This document shows, one piece after another, positions 37,358 to 46,748 of a stretch of DNA of 64,000 nt. Both the position numbers and the translations under genes were made by a program. How positions within the stretch are numbered: position 1 is the first letter of the stretch; each line of letters starts with the position of its first letter. The stretch spans positions 1-64,000 of the forward strand of contig CAVOZC010000006.1 of the NCBI GenBank assembly GCA_963700865.1, given 5' to 3'. Source of the DNA: CAVOGJ01 sp963700865. GTDB lineage: Bacteria > Planctomycetota > Planctomycetia > Pirellulales > Pirellulaceae. The notes beneath the pieces are model-generated. The model made no database searches. It was not told the DNA's origin and saw nothing but the letters and a program-made list of their open reading frames with translations.

Positions 37358-40087
37358 CTAGTCTGGTTCAGCGGCAAACAAGGGCCGGCCGGCCAGGGCA
37401 ATGTAGCAGCCGTAGACGAGTAGCAGGATGCAAACGATCACCTGCACCAGAGCGGGCCCCGCGTACCACAATGACAGATCCCAGGTGACTGCCGAGTTAC
37501 TGAATAGCGTCGTTATCAATTGGGCCACGGCCGCTGGCAACAAGCCAAACTGCAGCACAACGTAGAGCGTGGCACCAACGTAAAACAGCGAAACAAAGCC
37601 CGCGATCGTGGCCTCTGCCAAGCTCTTCGCTTCGGCGATGCTCGCAAATACAGGCAGCAGCGTAAGAAGTACGAGCACCGCCAAAGGCGCCGCCCAGTTT
37701 TTCCGCAGCGGCACGCGAAAGATGATCAGCAGAACAAGGATACCCATCGGGTTCATGACGGCCTGGTGGGCGTAGGAAATCGTATCCTCTAAAATCGCTC
37801 CCAGACTCAATCCTTTGATAAGAAAAAAGTATTTCGGCGTCGGCAAAGGTACATTCGCAAGCACAAATGCTTCGTTTCCTAGCCACTCGATGATGCCCAG
37901 CGTGCCCGCCAAGAGGCCGCCGACGAGAATGTCGCGACCTATCTTTGGATCGCGAAATCGTCCCATCAGTAACCTGGTCCAAGTCACCAGCGTCCAGGGC
38001 CAGTATCGGCGAGCCAGCGGTTCGAGTGCGATATACAACAGCCAGGCCACCAAGGCATGCTGCAGTGCATGCCCTAACGGCTTCTCGAAAACGAGGTTTC
38101 GGAAGACGTGGGGTGGAGTCCCAGAAGCGCTGATACCGCGAATTGCCCAGCCAAGGATCATGGTCACGACGATAAAGACAGCCAGTCGAAAGGCACCGCG
38201 TCGGTCGCCCCGTCCAAGCTTCAGGTTGCGAATCGCCACAAGAATAACGGTCCCCGTAATGAAAAGGGCGAAGACGAAGATGGGAGCTGGAAGCTGATTT
38301 GGATCTTTCTCCTCGATCCACGGCGTCACGATGTCAAACCAGTTGATTCTCCCTTGATAGCTGCCCATCTGGAACACAGTGTTCTTCGAGTCGGTTGCCG
38401 CATTGGGAGAGACAAAGGACCAGAGCTCATCACAGTAAATGTCAGGAGCTTTGGGTGACGGGCAAGGAACAAGCTGGCTCTGGTCCAGCCCTGCGGCGGT
38501 AAAAACCGGGTCCAGGTTGACGGAAGACCGTGTGGCTTCGGTGGCATTCCCTTCCTCGTCAGACCCAGCGTTTGCCCCAGCCGCTGTCACGGCCAAATAG
38601 GCGAGCTTGCCGCGTGGGTCCAATTCGACAATCCCGCCTCCGCTCGCGTTGATGGGCGGGTCTCGGCCCAGGACGTGCGTCACGTGCAAACCAGCCCCCA
38701 TGACAGGCTCTCGGTCCATCCGATACCAGAAGACAACAGGCGGCGGGCTCGTGCTGTTTAGCCTATCCCAGCGGCCAGGCGACTGATCGTGCTCTGCCAC
38801 ATACTCCAGCAAGTGTGTATCCACGTCGAATCCGTACGCGCGATATGGCGGCAGGTCGGTGTATCCCAGCTGATCCAATAATTCTCGCGCCGTGAAAACC
38901 AGTTCGTCATTGGATTCGACCAGCGGCACGTAGTGGTCCATTCGGAATTGGGGCGCGATTGCCACGTTCACAATGAGTAGCAGCAAGGATGCGACCAGCC
39001 CGATGAGGGCGAACCGCTGTGAAACAACTTCCGCATTGCCGGCATCCGCAACCAGGTCCGGCGATGGCGTTTCACCCGCAGCGAGTGCCGCGGTGAGAGG
39101 ATCCGCACCTGGCAAGGCCCCGAGTACCGCATAGACCGACGCGGGCCGTCGTTGCGGGTCGTGCTCCAGACAGCGTTGGATCACACGGTCAACGGCCGGA
39201 TCCAGTTCTTCGACAACACTCGACGGTGCGGTAACACTGGATGAGGAATGCAACTGTCGCAACTCGGCCACATTGTTCGTGCTGACGACGCGCCCGCCCG
39301 TAAAAATTTCATAAAAGATCAATCCCAGCGAATAGAGATCGCTGCGAACGGAAACGGTACCCGAGGACAGTTGCTCTGGAGCCATATAGGCGGGAGTACC
39401 GGCCAATTCATCCGCAGCCTCGAGCTCCTCGATCAGTCCTGCCAGACCAAAATCCGTAATGCGCACCCGGCCGCGGCCATCAATCATGACGTTGGCTGGC
39501 TTGAGATCGCGATGTAACACGCCATTCTCGTGAGCCGCCGCCAGGCCCAGGCACAATTGTCTGGCGATCTCTACTGCCTTTTCTTTGCTCGGTCGGCCCA
39601 TCCTCTTCAAGACGTGGGCCAAATCTTCCCCATCGATGTATTCCATCGAGAGAAAGATATGGCCATCTACTTCGCCGATATCATACGTGCGGCAAACGTT
39701 GGGATGAGCCACTTGCCGTGCAGTGCGCACCTCGCCACGGAATCGTTGTAGCGCCTCATGATCGTTGATGACCCGCTCGGGCAAGAACTTCAAGGCCACC
39801 GACTGGCCCAGTTCCAAGTCATCGGCTCGGTAGACCTCACCCATCCCGCCTCGGCCGAGGAGTGCCACAATGCGAAAACGTTGTCCCAGGCGAGTTCCGG
39901 GTTCGAAACGGCCGTGTTCAGGAAAGGATGAATGTGAAGACGCTGGCACGACTGCCGGCGTCCCCTCATCCGTCAGCGGGACATGGTCGACCGTGGCCTC
40001 TCGTGAGAAACCAAGGCCCGCGCCGCAGTGTGCGCAGAATTTGCTCCCTTCCGCGTTCGGCGCTTCGCATTCGGGGCACACGGACAT
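37358..40087 (-). CDS. Zinc-ribbon Ser/Thr protein kinase with large polytopic membrane C-terminus
   Basis: Hanks-type kinase of 909 residues. CPECEAPNAEGSKFCAHCG at residues 4-21 is a four-Cys zinc ribbon. The kinase domain runs about 72-330: VALLGRGGMGEVYRADD (P-loop, 75-90), VALKFL with Lys100, LHRDLKPANVMI (191-202, catalytic Asp), TDFGLAGLIE (DFG 212-214), GTPAYMAPEQLSSG (activation loop). All catalytic residues are present. A helix near 355-375 (LIGLVASLLLLIVNVAIAP) crosses the membrane, followed by a folded extracytoplasmic part of about 220 residues, then about nine more helices. The frame is intact. Likely a membrane receptor kinase; signal unknown. Start MSVCPEC at 40087 is the only good Met. 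Confidence 0.9.
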   Translation of the reverse strand: MSVCPECEAPNAEGSKFCAHCGAGLGFSREATVDHVPLTDEGTPAVVPASSHSSFPEHGRFEPGTRLGQRFRIVALLGRGGMGEVYRADDLELGQSVALKFLPERVINDHEALQRFRGEVRTARQVAHPNVCRTYDIGEVDGHIFLSMEYIDGEDLAHVLKRMGRPSKEKAVEIARQLCLGLAAAHENGVLHRDLKPANVMIDGRGRVRITDFGLAGLIEELEAADELAGTPAYMAPEQLSSGTVSVRSDLYSLGLIFYEIFTGGRVVSTNNVAELRQLHSSSSVTAPSSVVEELDPAVDRVIQRCLEHDPQRRPASVYAVLGALPGADPLTAALAAGETPSPDLVADAGNAEVVSQRFALIGLVASLLLLIVNVAIAPQFRMDHYVPLVESNDELVFTARELLDQLGYTDLPPYRAYGFDVDTHLLEYVAEHDQSPGRWDRLNSTSPPPVVFWYRMDREPVMGAGLHVTHVLGRDPPINASGGGIVELDPRGKLAYLAVTAAGANAGSDEEGNATEATRSSVNLDPVFTAAGLDQSQLVPCPSPKAPDIYCDELWSFVSPNAATDSKNTVFQMGSYQGRINWFDIVTPWIEEKDPNQLPAPIFVFALFITGTVILVAIRNLKLGRGDRRGAFRLAVFIVVTMILGWAIRGISASGTPPHVFRNLVFEKPLGHALQHALVAWLLYIALEPLARRYWPWTLVTWTRLLMGRFRDPKIGRDILVGGLLAGTLGIIEWLGNEAFVLANVPLPTPKYFFLIKGLSLGAILEDTISYAHQAVMNPMGILVLLIIFRVPLRKNWAAPLAVLVLLTLLPVFASIAEAKSLAEATIAGFVSLFYVGATLYVVLQFGLLPAAVAQLITTLFSNSAVTWDLSLWYAGPALVQVIVCILLLVYGCYIALAGRPLFAAEPD

Positions 40088-40316
40088 CGAATCAACTTCC
40101 TTTACAGATCGTGAAGCGGTTCAAGTGTAGCGGGAGACTTCCGTACCTGCACCCAGCTACCCGGCAATTTCACGCCGAAAACGCTGGTTTCGCTCCGTCG
40201 TGAACGGTGCTCGTTTCGTCGTCATCCGTCGGGGATTCGTCCGTATCGGTCCTCACGGATTTGAGATCACGCTTGGCCGACCTGCATCGCCGAGCCGACT
40301 GCCGACCGTCAGCTCG

Positions 40317-40703
40317 CTATTCCGGCGCAGCCAAAGGACGCAACTGAATCAAGGCTTCCTCGACGACTTGTCCGCCCAGCAAGTGGCGCTGGATAATCTG
40401 TTCCAGTACGGGAGGGTCGCATGAACCGTACCAGGCGCCTTCCGGGTAGACCACGGCGATGGGACCGCCCAGGCAGATCCGCAGGCAATTCGCCTTCGTA
40501 CGAAAAACGCCACCCGCTTCAGACAGTCCCAACTCCTTCAGCCGTGACTTAAGATATTGCCAGGCCAACAAGCTGCGATCTCTATCGCAACATTTGGGCT
40601 CGCTTTGGTCACAACATAAAAAAATATGTCGCCGGATACGATGGAGGTGTAGTTTCTCCGCTGCCGCCTGTTGAGCTGCGTACAGCGAGTCGATGGGCGT
40701 CAT
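40317..40703 (-). CDS. Thioredoxin-like [2Fe-2S] ferredoxin
   Basis: Small electron carrier of the thioredoxin-like 2Fe-2S family. RRHIFLCCDQSEPKCCDRD holds the first cysteines, RTKANCLRICLGGPIAVVYP the second pair (C-x3-C) and the typical GGPIAVVYPEGAWY line; ILxQIIQRHLLGGQ closes the fold as in the Aquifex-type ferredoxins. Start placed at 40703 (MTPIDSLYAAQ) with aagg seven bases upstream; a Met at 40709 and a TTG at 40739 are possible. Cytoplasmic. It lies upstream of a kinase gene with a 229-bp gap and near the metal transporter genes, but no pathway is implied. Confidence 0.87.
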   Translation of the reverse strand: MTPIDSLYAAQQAAAEKLHLHRIRRHIFLCCDQSEPKCCDRDRSLLAWQYLKSRLKELGLSEAGGVFRTKANCLRICLGGPIAVVYPEGAWYGSCDPPVLEQIIQRHLLGGQVVEEALIQLRPLAAPE

Positions 40704-40772
40704 GTTCATGCCTTGAGCAACTGACAGTGACTTAGTCAAGTTCTATCCGCAGCCCGCCTTCCGGGGTGGCGT

Positions 40773-41626
40773 TCATGCGTCGACATCAGGCGGCGGTCGA
40801 TCCTTGATTTCTCGGATCGTTCCGACGGCTGGGGAGACCGATGACGATGCCTCCAGATCGGCAAAGATGCGTAATCGACCCTCGTAGACTTCGCTCAGCA
40901 ATTCTGGATGCAGGACCTGTTCCGGCGTCCCATAAGCAAAGAGTCGTTGTTTGACCAGGATCAGGCGATCAAAATATTCCGCGGCCGTCGCCAGATCGTG
41001 ATGGACCACCAGAAGTGTACGCCCCGATTCCTTCGTCCGCCGCAGCACGTCCAGAATCGCACGCTCGGTAGCAGCGTCCACACCCGCGAAGGGCTCGTCC
41101 AATAACAAGATGTCCGCACCCTGCGCCATGGCCCGAGCCATAAAAACACGCTGCCGTTGGCCTCCCGACAATTGCCCGATCTGCCGATCGGCAAAATCCT
41201 TCATCCGCACCATCTCCAGCGCTTCGCCGGCAAGCCGCTTGTCGTTCGCCGACGGTTCCTGCCACCAGCGCATCTTGCCGTACGCGCCATCAACGCCACA
41301 TCCCGGACCGTTACCGGGAATTCCCAGTCGACCGACCCGTGTTGGGGAACATAGGCGACGCGTCCCCGTGCCTTTTCCATCGGTTCCCCAAACAGCCGCA
41401 CGGTCCCCAGGTCTGGCTTCTTGAAACCGAGGATCGCTTTGATCAGCGTCGACTTTCCCGACCCATTGGGGCCAATGACGCCGACCAACTGACCGGGCGG
41501 AACCGCGAACGAGACATCCAGTAGCGCTGGCGTGGGGCCATAGCTGACGGTCAGGTTTTTAACCTCGATCGCCGGCACGTCGCGCGACGAGTTCGGCGGG
41601 GCGGTACGGGCGGTGACGGAGTTCAT
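40773..41626 (-). CDS. Metal ABC transporter ATP-binding protein (zinc/manganese type), frameshifted
   Basis: ATPase that powers a metal importer. VSYGPTPALLDVSFAVPPGQ, GVIGPNGSGKSTLIKAI (Walker A), RVAYVPQHGSVDWEFPVTV (Q-loop), IGQLSGGQRQRVFMARAMAQ (signature), ADILLLDEPFAGVDAATE (Walker B), LLVVHHDL (switch His). This pattern, with YVPQ and DWEFP, is typical of the MntA/ZnuC branch. The frame changes at about 41279-41287, where VALMAR should continue YGKMRWWQ. Start at 41626 (MNSVTART) is before the conserved region; 41671 is an alternative. It is last of three consecutive minus-strand genes: binding protein, small secreted protein, ATPase. Confidence 0.88.
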
Positions 41627-41730
41627 CGTATGCCTGACGAGGATTTCATGGGCGAACAGTTCCTCATGCATTCTGCTTTGTCGACGGGCGAGCCCGGGGC
41701 GCGGCGTGTATGACGGAGACCGCGAACCGT

Positions 41731-42237
41731 TTAATGGCCGGCGGGTAAGTCACCTGCCAGCGAAGCACTCCGCGCGACCGGAACGTCGACCATCAGTGTA
41801 CCGGAAACCGGCTGACCGGGCTCCGCGGCCAGCCACTGCTCGGCGATCAGCTCCTCGTCTCGCAAAATTCGCACGCGGACGGCATGGACGACATCTTTCT
41901 CAGGTTGCGGCACGGCCATCAGGTAAAACTCGTTTTGTCCGACTTCCACATCGGGTACCGGCCCGAGGGTAATGATGTCCCCGTTGCTGAGCGGGCCGGT
42001 TTCTCGCAGCAGTGTGCGTCCCCGAAATTCGACCAGCAGTGAAGCCGCCTCGTCGCTCCGCAAGGCGAACGGGTCGGGGCCCGCGTCAAACGTCAGCGTA
42101 ACATCCACCGTGAACAATCCCGTGGCGGAGGTTGCCTGGGAGGCGGTCGCCCGCCCCGGCGTGGCCGTAGCGCTGAGAAACGCCTGCACCGTACCAAGAA
42201 CGACGGCAGCAACCATGATGGCGATCAGCGGGCGCAT
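41731..42237 (-). CDS. Unrecognised secreted protein in a metal ABC transporter operon
   Basis: No family recognised. Signal peptide MRPLIAIMVAAVVLGTVQAF; mature protein of about 145 residues is rich in beta-forming sequence (GLFTVDVTLTFDAGPDPFAL, ASLLVEFRGRTLLRETGP, VRVRILRDEELIAEQWLAAE) and ends LAGDLPAGH. There are no Cys and few His. The ATG overlaps the binding-protein stop as TGATG at 42235-42239, which points to translational coupling, and the ATPase follows 104 bp on. Being fixed between these two genes, it may be an accessory that contacts the binding protein or holds metal, but that is inference. Confidence 0.72.
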   Translation of the reverse strand: MRPLIAIMVAAVVLGTVQAFLSATATPGRATASQATSATGLFTVDVTLTFDAGPDPFALRSDEAASLLVEFRGRTLLRETGPLSNGDIITLGPVPDVEVGQNEFYLMAVPQPEKDVVHAVRVRILRDEELIAEQWLAAEPGQPVSGTLMVDVPVARSASLAGDLPAGH

Positions 42238-43403
42238 CAGGGAACATCCTCGGTAAGCAGTGCTTGTTCCATCCCGGCGGTGTGCGGCGTGTCGGTCACG
42301 GGATCGCCCAAGGCGGTCACGATGGCAATCACATTTTCTCGCATCATCCCGACATAGGTTTCTCCGGCCGATCCGAGCGGCCCCATCGAATCGGAATACA
42401 GCTCGCCGCCAACCCGAACACCCGCCTCGCGGGCAATTTCGCGGACCGCATCCGGGTTAACGCTCGTTTCCACAAAGATTGCGGGCACGCCCGCGTTACG
42501 AATCGAGTCGACGACCAGTTTGCGGCTGGCCAAAGTTACTTCCGCGCCAACTTCTTGAGTGGACCAGCCCACCGGGGAACTTGGCCGCAGTCCATACACT
42601 TTGCAAAAATAGTTGAAGGCGTCGTGGCTGGTCACGAGCACTCGCCTCGATACGGGAATCTTGTTGATCTCCCGCCGAGTCCACCCATGCAAGGCTCGCA
42701 GTTGCTCGCGATACAGATCGGCGCGGGCCGCGTATTCATCGGCGTGAGTCGGGTCGATTGAGGAGACGGCCGTCAGAATATTGCCCACGTATTTGGCGGC
42801 ATTCTGCGGCGAGAACCAGGCATGCGGATCTTTTACCGGCTTGGAAAGATGCTGTAACACGAGCGGCGGGATGCCGTCGGTGCACGATTTGATGGGCTTT
42901 CCTTCCTGTTCCGCGACAGTCCGCATCCAATCGTCGCCTTCAAGATGGAGGCCGTTATCCAGGCACAGGTCGGCGGCACGGACGAGCGACACGACGTCGG
43001 GAGTGATTTCGAAGGTGTGCGGATCCTGTCCCGGTGCCAGGACACAATGGACCGTACAACGCTCACCAACCACTTGTCGCGTAAAGTCAGCGATCTGCGT
43101 CGTGGAACAGGTGATGGTGGGTCGGGCCGTCTTGTCCGAGGAAGACTCGGCGATCACCGCCGCGGGAAGCGTGAGGCAAGCACAGGCGACCAGGCAGGCA
43201 AACGCGACCGTGGCTTCTACAAAATCTCCCCCCTCCGTGCGGCGGCCGAGGGCGTCCCGTCGGGTCCGCATTGCGGATTGGGAAAAGCGGAATAAGCCTG
43301 AGGGCACGGGACGGCCTTTCGTAACGGAAGCGGAAACCGCGGGTTTTGCGCTGTCAAAATCGTAGCTCAAGCAGCGTGCCGCTCCTAGGGTGTGCCAGGC
43401 CAT
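42237..43403 (-). CDS. Metal-binding protein of ABC transporter (ZnuA/TroA family)
   Basis: Periplasmic binding protein for Zn2+ or Mn2+. ITCSTTQIADFTRQVVGERC is the family start; HCVLAPGQDPHTFEITPDVV contains a ligand His (D-P-H); DLCLDNGLHLEGDDWM follows; KDPHAWFSPQNAAKYVGNIL is the second DPHxW block; VLVTSHDAFNYFCKVYGL and AIFVETSVNPD (Glu) are also present. Start at 43403 (MAWHTLG) has AAGGA eight bases upstream; a Met at 43271 lies closer to the hydrophobic leader VEATVAFACLVACACLTL but has no RBS. No His-rich loop is visible, which mildly favours Mn over Zn. It is first of three genes; divergent GNAT gene upstream. Confidence 0.88.
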   Translation of the reverse strand: MAWHTLGAARCLSYDFDSAKPAVSASVTKGRPVPSGLFRFSQSAMRTRRDALGRRTEGGDFVEATVAFACLVACACLTLPAAVIAESSSDKTARPTITCSTTQIADFTRQVVGERCTVHCVLAPGQDPHTFEITPDVVSLVRAADLCLDNGLHLEGDDWMRTVAEQEGKPIKSCTDGIPPLVLQHLSKPVKDPHAWFSPQNAAKYVGNILTAVSSIDPTHADEYAARADLYREQLRALHGWTRREINKIPVSRRVLVTSHDAFNYFCKVYGLRPSSPVGWSTQEVGAEVTLASRKLVVDSIRNAGVPAIFVETSVNPDAVREIAREAGVRVGGELYSDSMGPLGSAGETYVGMMRENVIAIVTALGDPVTDTPHTAGMEQALLTEDVP

Positions 43404-43605
43404 GAAGTCGGATCCTTGAATGACTTTTCTTCGAGTCCGATAACCGTTCTCCGCCGCCAAGTCGGCGTGGCTCGCTCCTGGAAGTGGGGCGAAGAGCCCG
43501 GATTTTATTGACCCGCAACGCACCGCGGGATACATTCGAGTATCTCCCGCGGTCCTGGCAGGACGACCGTCAGGAATTGCCCCGTCGACTTTGTGAAAAC
43601 TGCCC

Positions 43606-44160
43606 ATGGCACGGTATTACAAACGCTTTCGGATGGAGTTCGATCTGCGGCAACTGATACCGCTGGCGATTTCGGTACCCGGCTACGAGTTTCTGGGTTG
43701 GCGAGACGACCTGCTCGAGTTGCACGGAGAAGCGAAGTTTCGCAGCTTCCATGGCGAGGTCGACGCTCGGATTTTTCCCTGCCTGGGCGAACCACACGGG
43801 TGCTCCCAATTGATGCATGAAATCGCGGACAGGGACAACTTCCTTCCCGAGGCAACCTGGCTGGCCGCGCTCTCACACCCCGTGACGTCGGAGCTGGTCG
43901 TGTGCGGGACGATTCAGGGATTGTGTGCGGCGGGAGCCGTGGGCAGTATTCAGAACATTGGCACCGTGCCAGAACATCGAGGACAAGGTATTGGCACGGG
44001 TCTGATTCTTCGCGCACTGCGGGGTTTTCAGGAGAGCGGTCTGCGCAAGGCCACGTTGGAGGTCACGGCGGAAAACGGCCCGGCTATCCGACTCTACACG
44101 AGATTGGGATTCCGCCACGTACGGACCGTCTACAAGTCGGCAGAGGTAGCCTACTCCTAA
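43606..44160 (+). CDS. GNAT-family N-acetyltransferase
   Basis: Acetyl-CoA-dependent acyltransferase. The last half is the GNAT core: AVGSIQNIGTVPEHRGQGIG holds the acetyl-CoA binding motif (R-G-x-G-x-G/A), then LILRALRGFQESGLRKATLE, and AENGPAIRLYTRLGFRHVRT closes the fold. The N-terminal 100 residues, including DNFLPEATWLAALSHPVTSE, are family-variable. The ATG at 43606 has a weak RBS. The gap back to the metal binding-protein gene is about 200 bp and divergent, so the two may share control. Acceptor unknown. Confidence 0.88.
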   Translation: MARYYKRFRMEFDLRQLIPLAISVPGYEFLGWRDDLLELHGEAKFRSFHGEVDARIFPCLGEPHGCSQLMHEIADRDNFLPEATWLAALSHPVTSELVVCGTIQGLCAAGAVGSIQNIGTVPEHRGQGIGTGLILRALRGFQESGLRKATLEVTAENGPAIRLYTRLGFRHVRTVYKSAEVAYS

Positions 44161-44288
44161 TCTTGATTGCCGAACCCGGGAAAAGCGGTAACGCACATTG
44201 CCGGGTGTCCGCGGGAAATGCTAGATTGCGGGAGAGCGCGAACCGCCTGTTCACGCCGGGCAAGATCACGATCAGAAGGAACCTATCG

Positions 44289-45535
44289 TTGGGGCAGGAA
44301 ATTAACATACATCGCCTGGCGAATGGGATGGTCCTGTTGGGTGAGATCATGGATTGGGTCGAATCGGCATCATTCACGATCGCCCTGCCCGCGGGATGTT
44401 CGCCGCGATCCTGACGGTTTGCCGGGGCTCGCCAACTTCACCAGCGAGATGGTGCAACGTGGTTGCGGCGACTGGGATAGTCGCGAATTTCTCGAACGGT
44501 TGGAAAGTCTGGGAGCCGACCACAGTTCATCGGCGACCGCCGCTCACACGAGCTATTCGGCGGCCATGCTGTCGGAAAATTTGCTCCCCACGATCACCTT
44601 GCATGCGCCACTCGTTCGCCAGCCTTTATTGCCCGTCGATCAGTTGGAGGATGCTCGCAATGTGTGCCTGCTCGAGATCCAGTCGCTCGAAGACGATCTG
44701 GCTCAGCGGACCATTCAGGAACTGAAAAGCCGCACCTATCCGCGTCCGTACGGGCTGCCCTCGTCCGGGTCGCGGGAAGGGATCAACGCCATCGGTATGG
44801 ACGACATTCGCCACTTTGTCGCCAGTAATTACATTCCCAATGGTGCCGTGCTCAGCGTGGCGGGCAATTTTGACTTTGACAAACTTGTGGAGCACGCGGA
44901 AAGCATGTTCGGAGACTGGCAGCCCTTGGAGCAGATTCCAGCCCCGAACGCAACCACCGCTGTCGGGTCATCATCATATTCATCACGATTCGAATCAGAC
45001 GCACATTGCGATCGCCTATGACTCGGTGCCCTATCGAGACCCGAATTATTTTCAGGCGCGGGGTGCCGTGGGAGTGCTGAGTGACGGGATGAGTTCCCGG
45101 TTGTTCACGGAGGTTCGTGAGAAGCGGGGGCTGTGCTATACGGTATACGCCGCCTACAACTCGTTGCGAGACGAGGGGCGGGTGATCTCCTACGCGGGCA
45201 CAAGCACGGAGCGGGCGCAGGAGACGCTCGACGTGATGCTCACGGAACTTGTGCGATTGGCCGATGGCATTGATGAGCATGAACTACGGCGACTAAAGGC
45301 CCGCGTCCGCAGTGCCTTAATCATGCAGCAAGAAATTACGTCCGCCCGAGCCGGATCGATGGCGGCCGATTGGTTCCATCTGGACCGAGTCCGTTCGCTG
45401 GATGAAGTGAATGCGATCATCGATGGCCTGACATGTGAGACGATCAATCATTTCCTGAAGGAACATCCACCCTGCGAGTTTCAGGTGGTCACATTGGGTG
45501 AGAAGGCCCTGGAGGTCTCCGTTGGAGTTTCGTAA
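44289..45535 (+). CDS. M16 peptidase-like subunit, catalytically inactive type, two frameshifts
   Basis: Member of the insulinase/MPP family that lacks the zinc site. Start is TTG at 44289 behind aaggaa (spacing 7), giving GQEINIHRLANGMVLLGEIM. The position of the zinc motif HxxEH reads LANFTSEMVQRG, with no His, so it is the non-catalytic partner. Middle: ITLHAPLVRQPLLPVDQL, RTYPRPYGLPSSGS; later: AYDSVPYRDPNYFQARGAVG, LSDGMSSRLFTEVREKRGLC (the R/Y subdomain of the active partner's substrate site). Frame changes at 44393-44405 and 44962-44975. The stop at 45535 overlaps the next gene's start, so the two are coupled. Confidence 0.87.
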
Positions 45536-46748
45536 ACATCGGCTGGACAATGGCTTGGAGATTGTCGCCGAGTGCAACGATCGAGCCTATTCGTTGGCAA
45601 TGGGTTTTTTCGTCAACACCGGCTCGCGCGACGAGACGCCTTCCTTGGCCGGCGTTAGCCATTTCTTGGAGCATATGGTGTTTAAGGGAACACCGCGTCG
45701 GACCGCTGCCGAGGTCAATCGCGAGTTAGACGAGATCGGTTCCCAGTCCAACGCCTTCACGAGTGAAGAGCAGACGGTCTACTACGCAACCGTGTTGCCT
45801 GATTATCAGGAAGAGGCCCTGGATTTGCTGGCCGACATCATGCGACCGTCACTTCGGCCGGATGATTTCGAGACAGAAAAAAAAGTCATCATCGAGGAAA
45901 TTCATAAGTATGATGACCAGCCTCCCTACGGTGCCCATGAACGATCCATGGCCAATTTCTTTCGCTCCCACCCGCTGGGCAACAGCGTGCTGGGTACTGT
46001 GGAGAGCGTGGGCGCGATGTCCCGCGACGCCATGCTGGACTATTTCGAACAACGTTACAGTCCCGGCAACATGACTCTGGTGGCCACCGGTCATGTGGAT
46101 TTTGAAGCGCTGATCGCCGCGGTCGATGCCCGTTGTGGGAAGTGGAAGGCCTTTGACGTCGATCGGCTTGTCCCGGCCGCGCCGGGCGCCAACGGCCATA
46201 CCGAGTTTATCACGCGGCCGACGGCCACCCAACAATATGCCGTGCAATTGGCGGCAGCCCCCGATGTTTGTGACCCGCGTCGACATGCGCATCGCCTGCT
46301 GTCGGTGGTGTTTGGGGACGAGAGCGGCAGTCGCCTCTATTGGGAACTTGTCGATTCGGGTTGCGCGGAGTACGCCGTCACAGGCACGTACGAATTCCAA
46401 GGTGCCGGAGTTACCATGACTTACCTCAGCTGCGATCCAGAGGACATGCACGATAATCTGAACGCCTTGAAGGATTTGCAAGCGGAGGTCGAAGCCGAGG
46501 GAATTACGGAAGCCGAGTTGGAGTTGGCCAAGAGCAAGCTCTGCTCGCATGTGGTTCGACGCGGCGAACGGCCTTCCGCGCGATTATTCGCCGTGGGCGG
46601 CAGTTGGGCTCAGCGCCGCAACTACCGTACCGTGCGTGAAGTGGTTCAGTCATACAAAGACGTGACGACCGAGGCCATCGCTGCCACTCTCCGCGAGTTT
46701 CCCTATGCTCGGCACACCACGGTGCTGGCCGGGCCTCTATCAGAGTGA
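45522..46748 (+). CDS. M16 zinc metallopeptidase, active subunit
   Basis: Processing-type protease of the PqqL/MPP-beta branch. Start is a TTG at 45522 preceded by ggagg (spacing 7); this begins LEFRKHRLDNGLEIVAECND, aligned with the partner's start. AGVSHFLEHMVFKGTPRRTA is the inverted zinc motif HxxEH, and the third ligand Glu lies in KKVIIEEIHKYDDQPPYGAH, 76-80 residues later, as in the family. The second half has VFGDESGSRLYWELVDSGCA. 408 residues, intact. Overlaps the upstream partner by 14 bp and nadE (convergent) by 9 bp. The pair probably assembles as heterodimer; substrate could be peptides or a leader. Confidence 0.92.
   Translation: MEFRKHRLDNGLEIVAECNDRAYSLAMGFFVNTGSRDETPSLAGVSHFLEHMVFKGTPRRTAAEVNRELDEIGSQSNAFTSEEQTVYYATVLPDYQEEALDLLADIMRPSLRPDDFETEKKVIIEEIHKYDDQPPYGAHERSMANFFRSHPLGNSVLGTVESVGAMSRDAMLDYFEQRYSPGNMTLVATGHVDFEALIAAVDARCGKWKAFDVDRLVPAAPGANGHTEFITRPTATQQYAVQLAAAPDVCDPRRHAHRLLSVVFGDESGSRLYWELVDSGCAEYAVTGTYEFQGAGVTMTYLSCDPEDMHDNLNALKDLQAEVEAEGITEAELELAKSKLCSHVVRRGERPSARLFAVGGSWAQRRNYRTVREVVQSYKDVTTEAIAATLREFPYARHTTVLAGPLSE

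Noticed and set aside
42833..43365. Several frames opposite the metal-binding protein
   Set aside because: Antisense shadows of the ZnuA/TroA-like gene; no independent signal.
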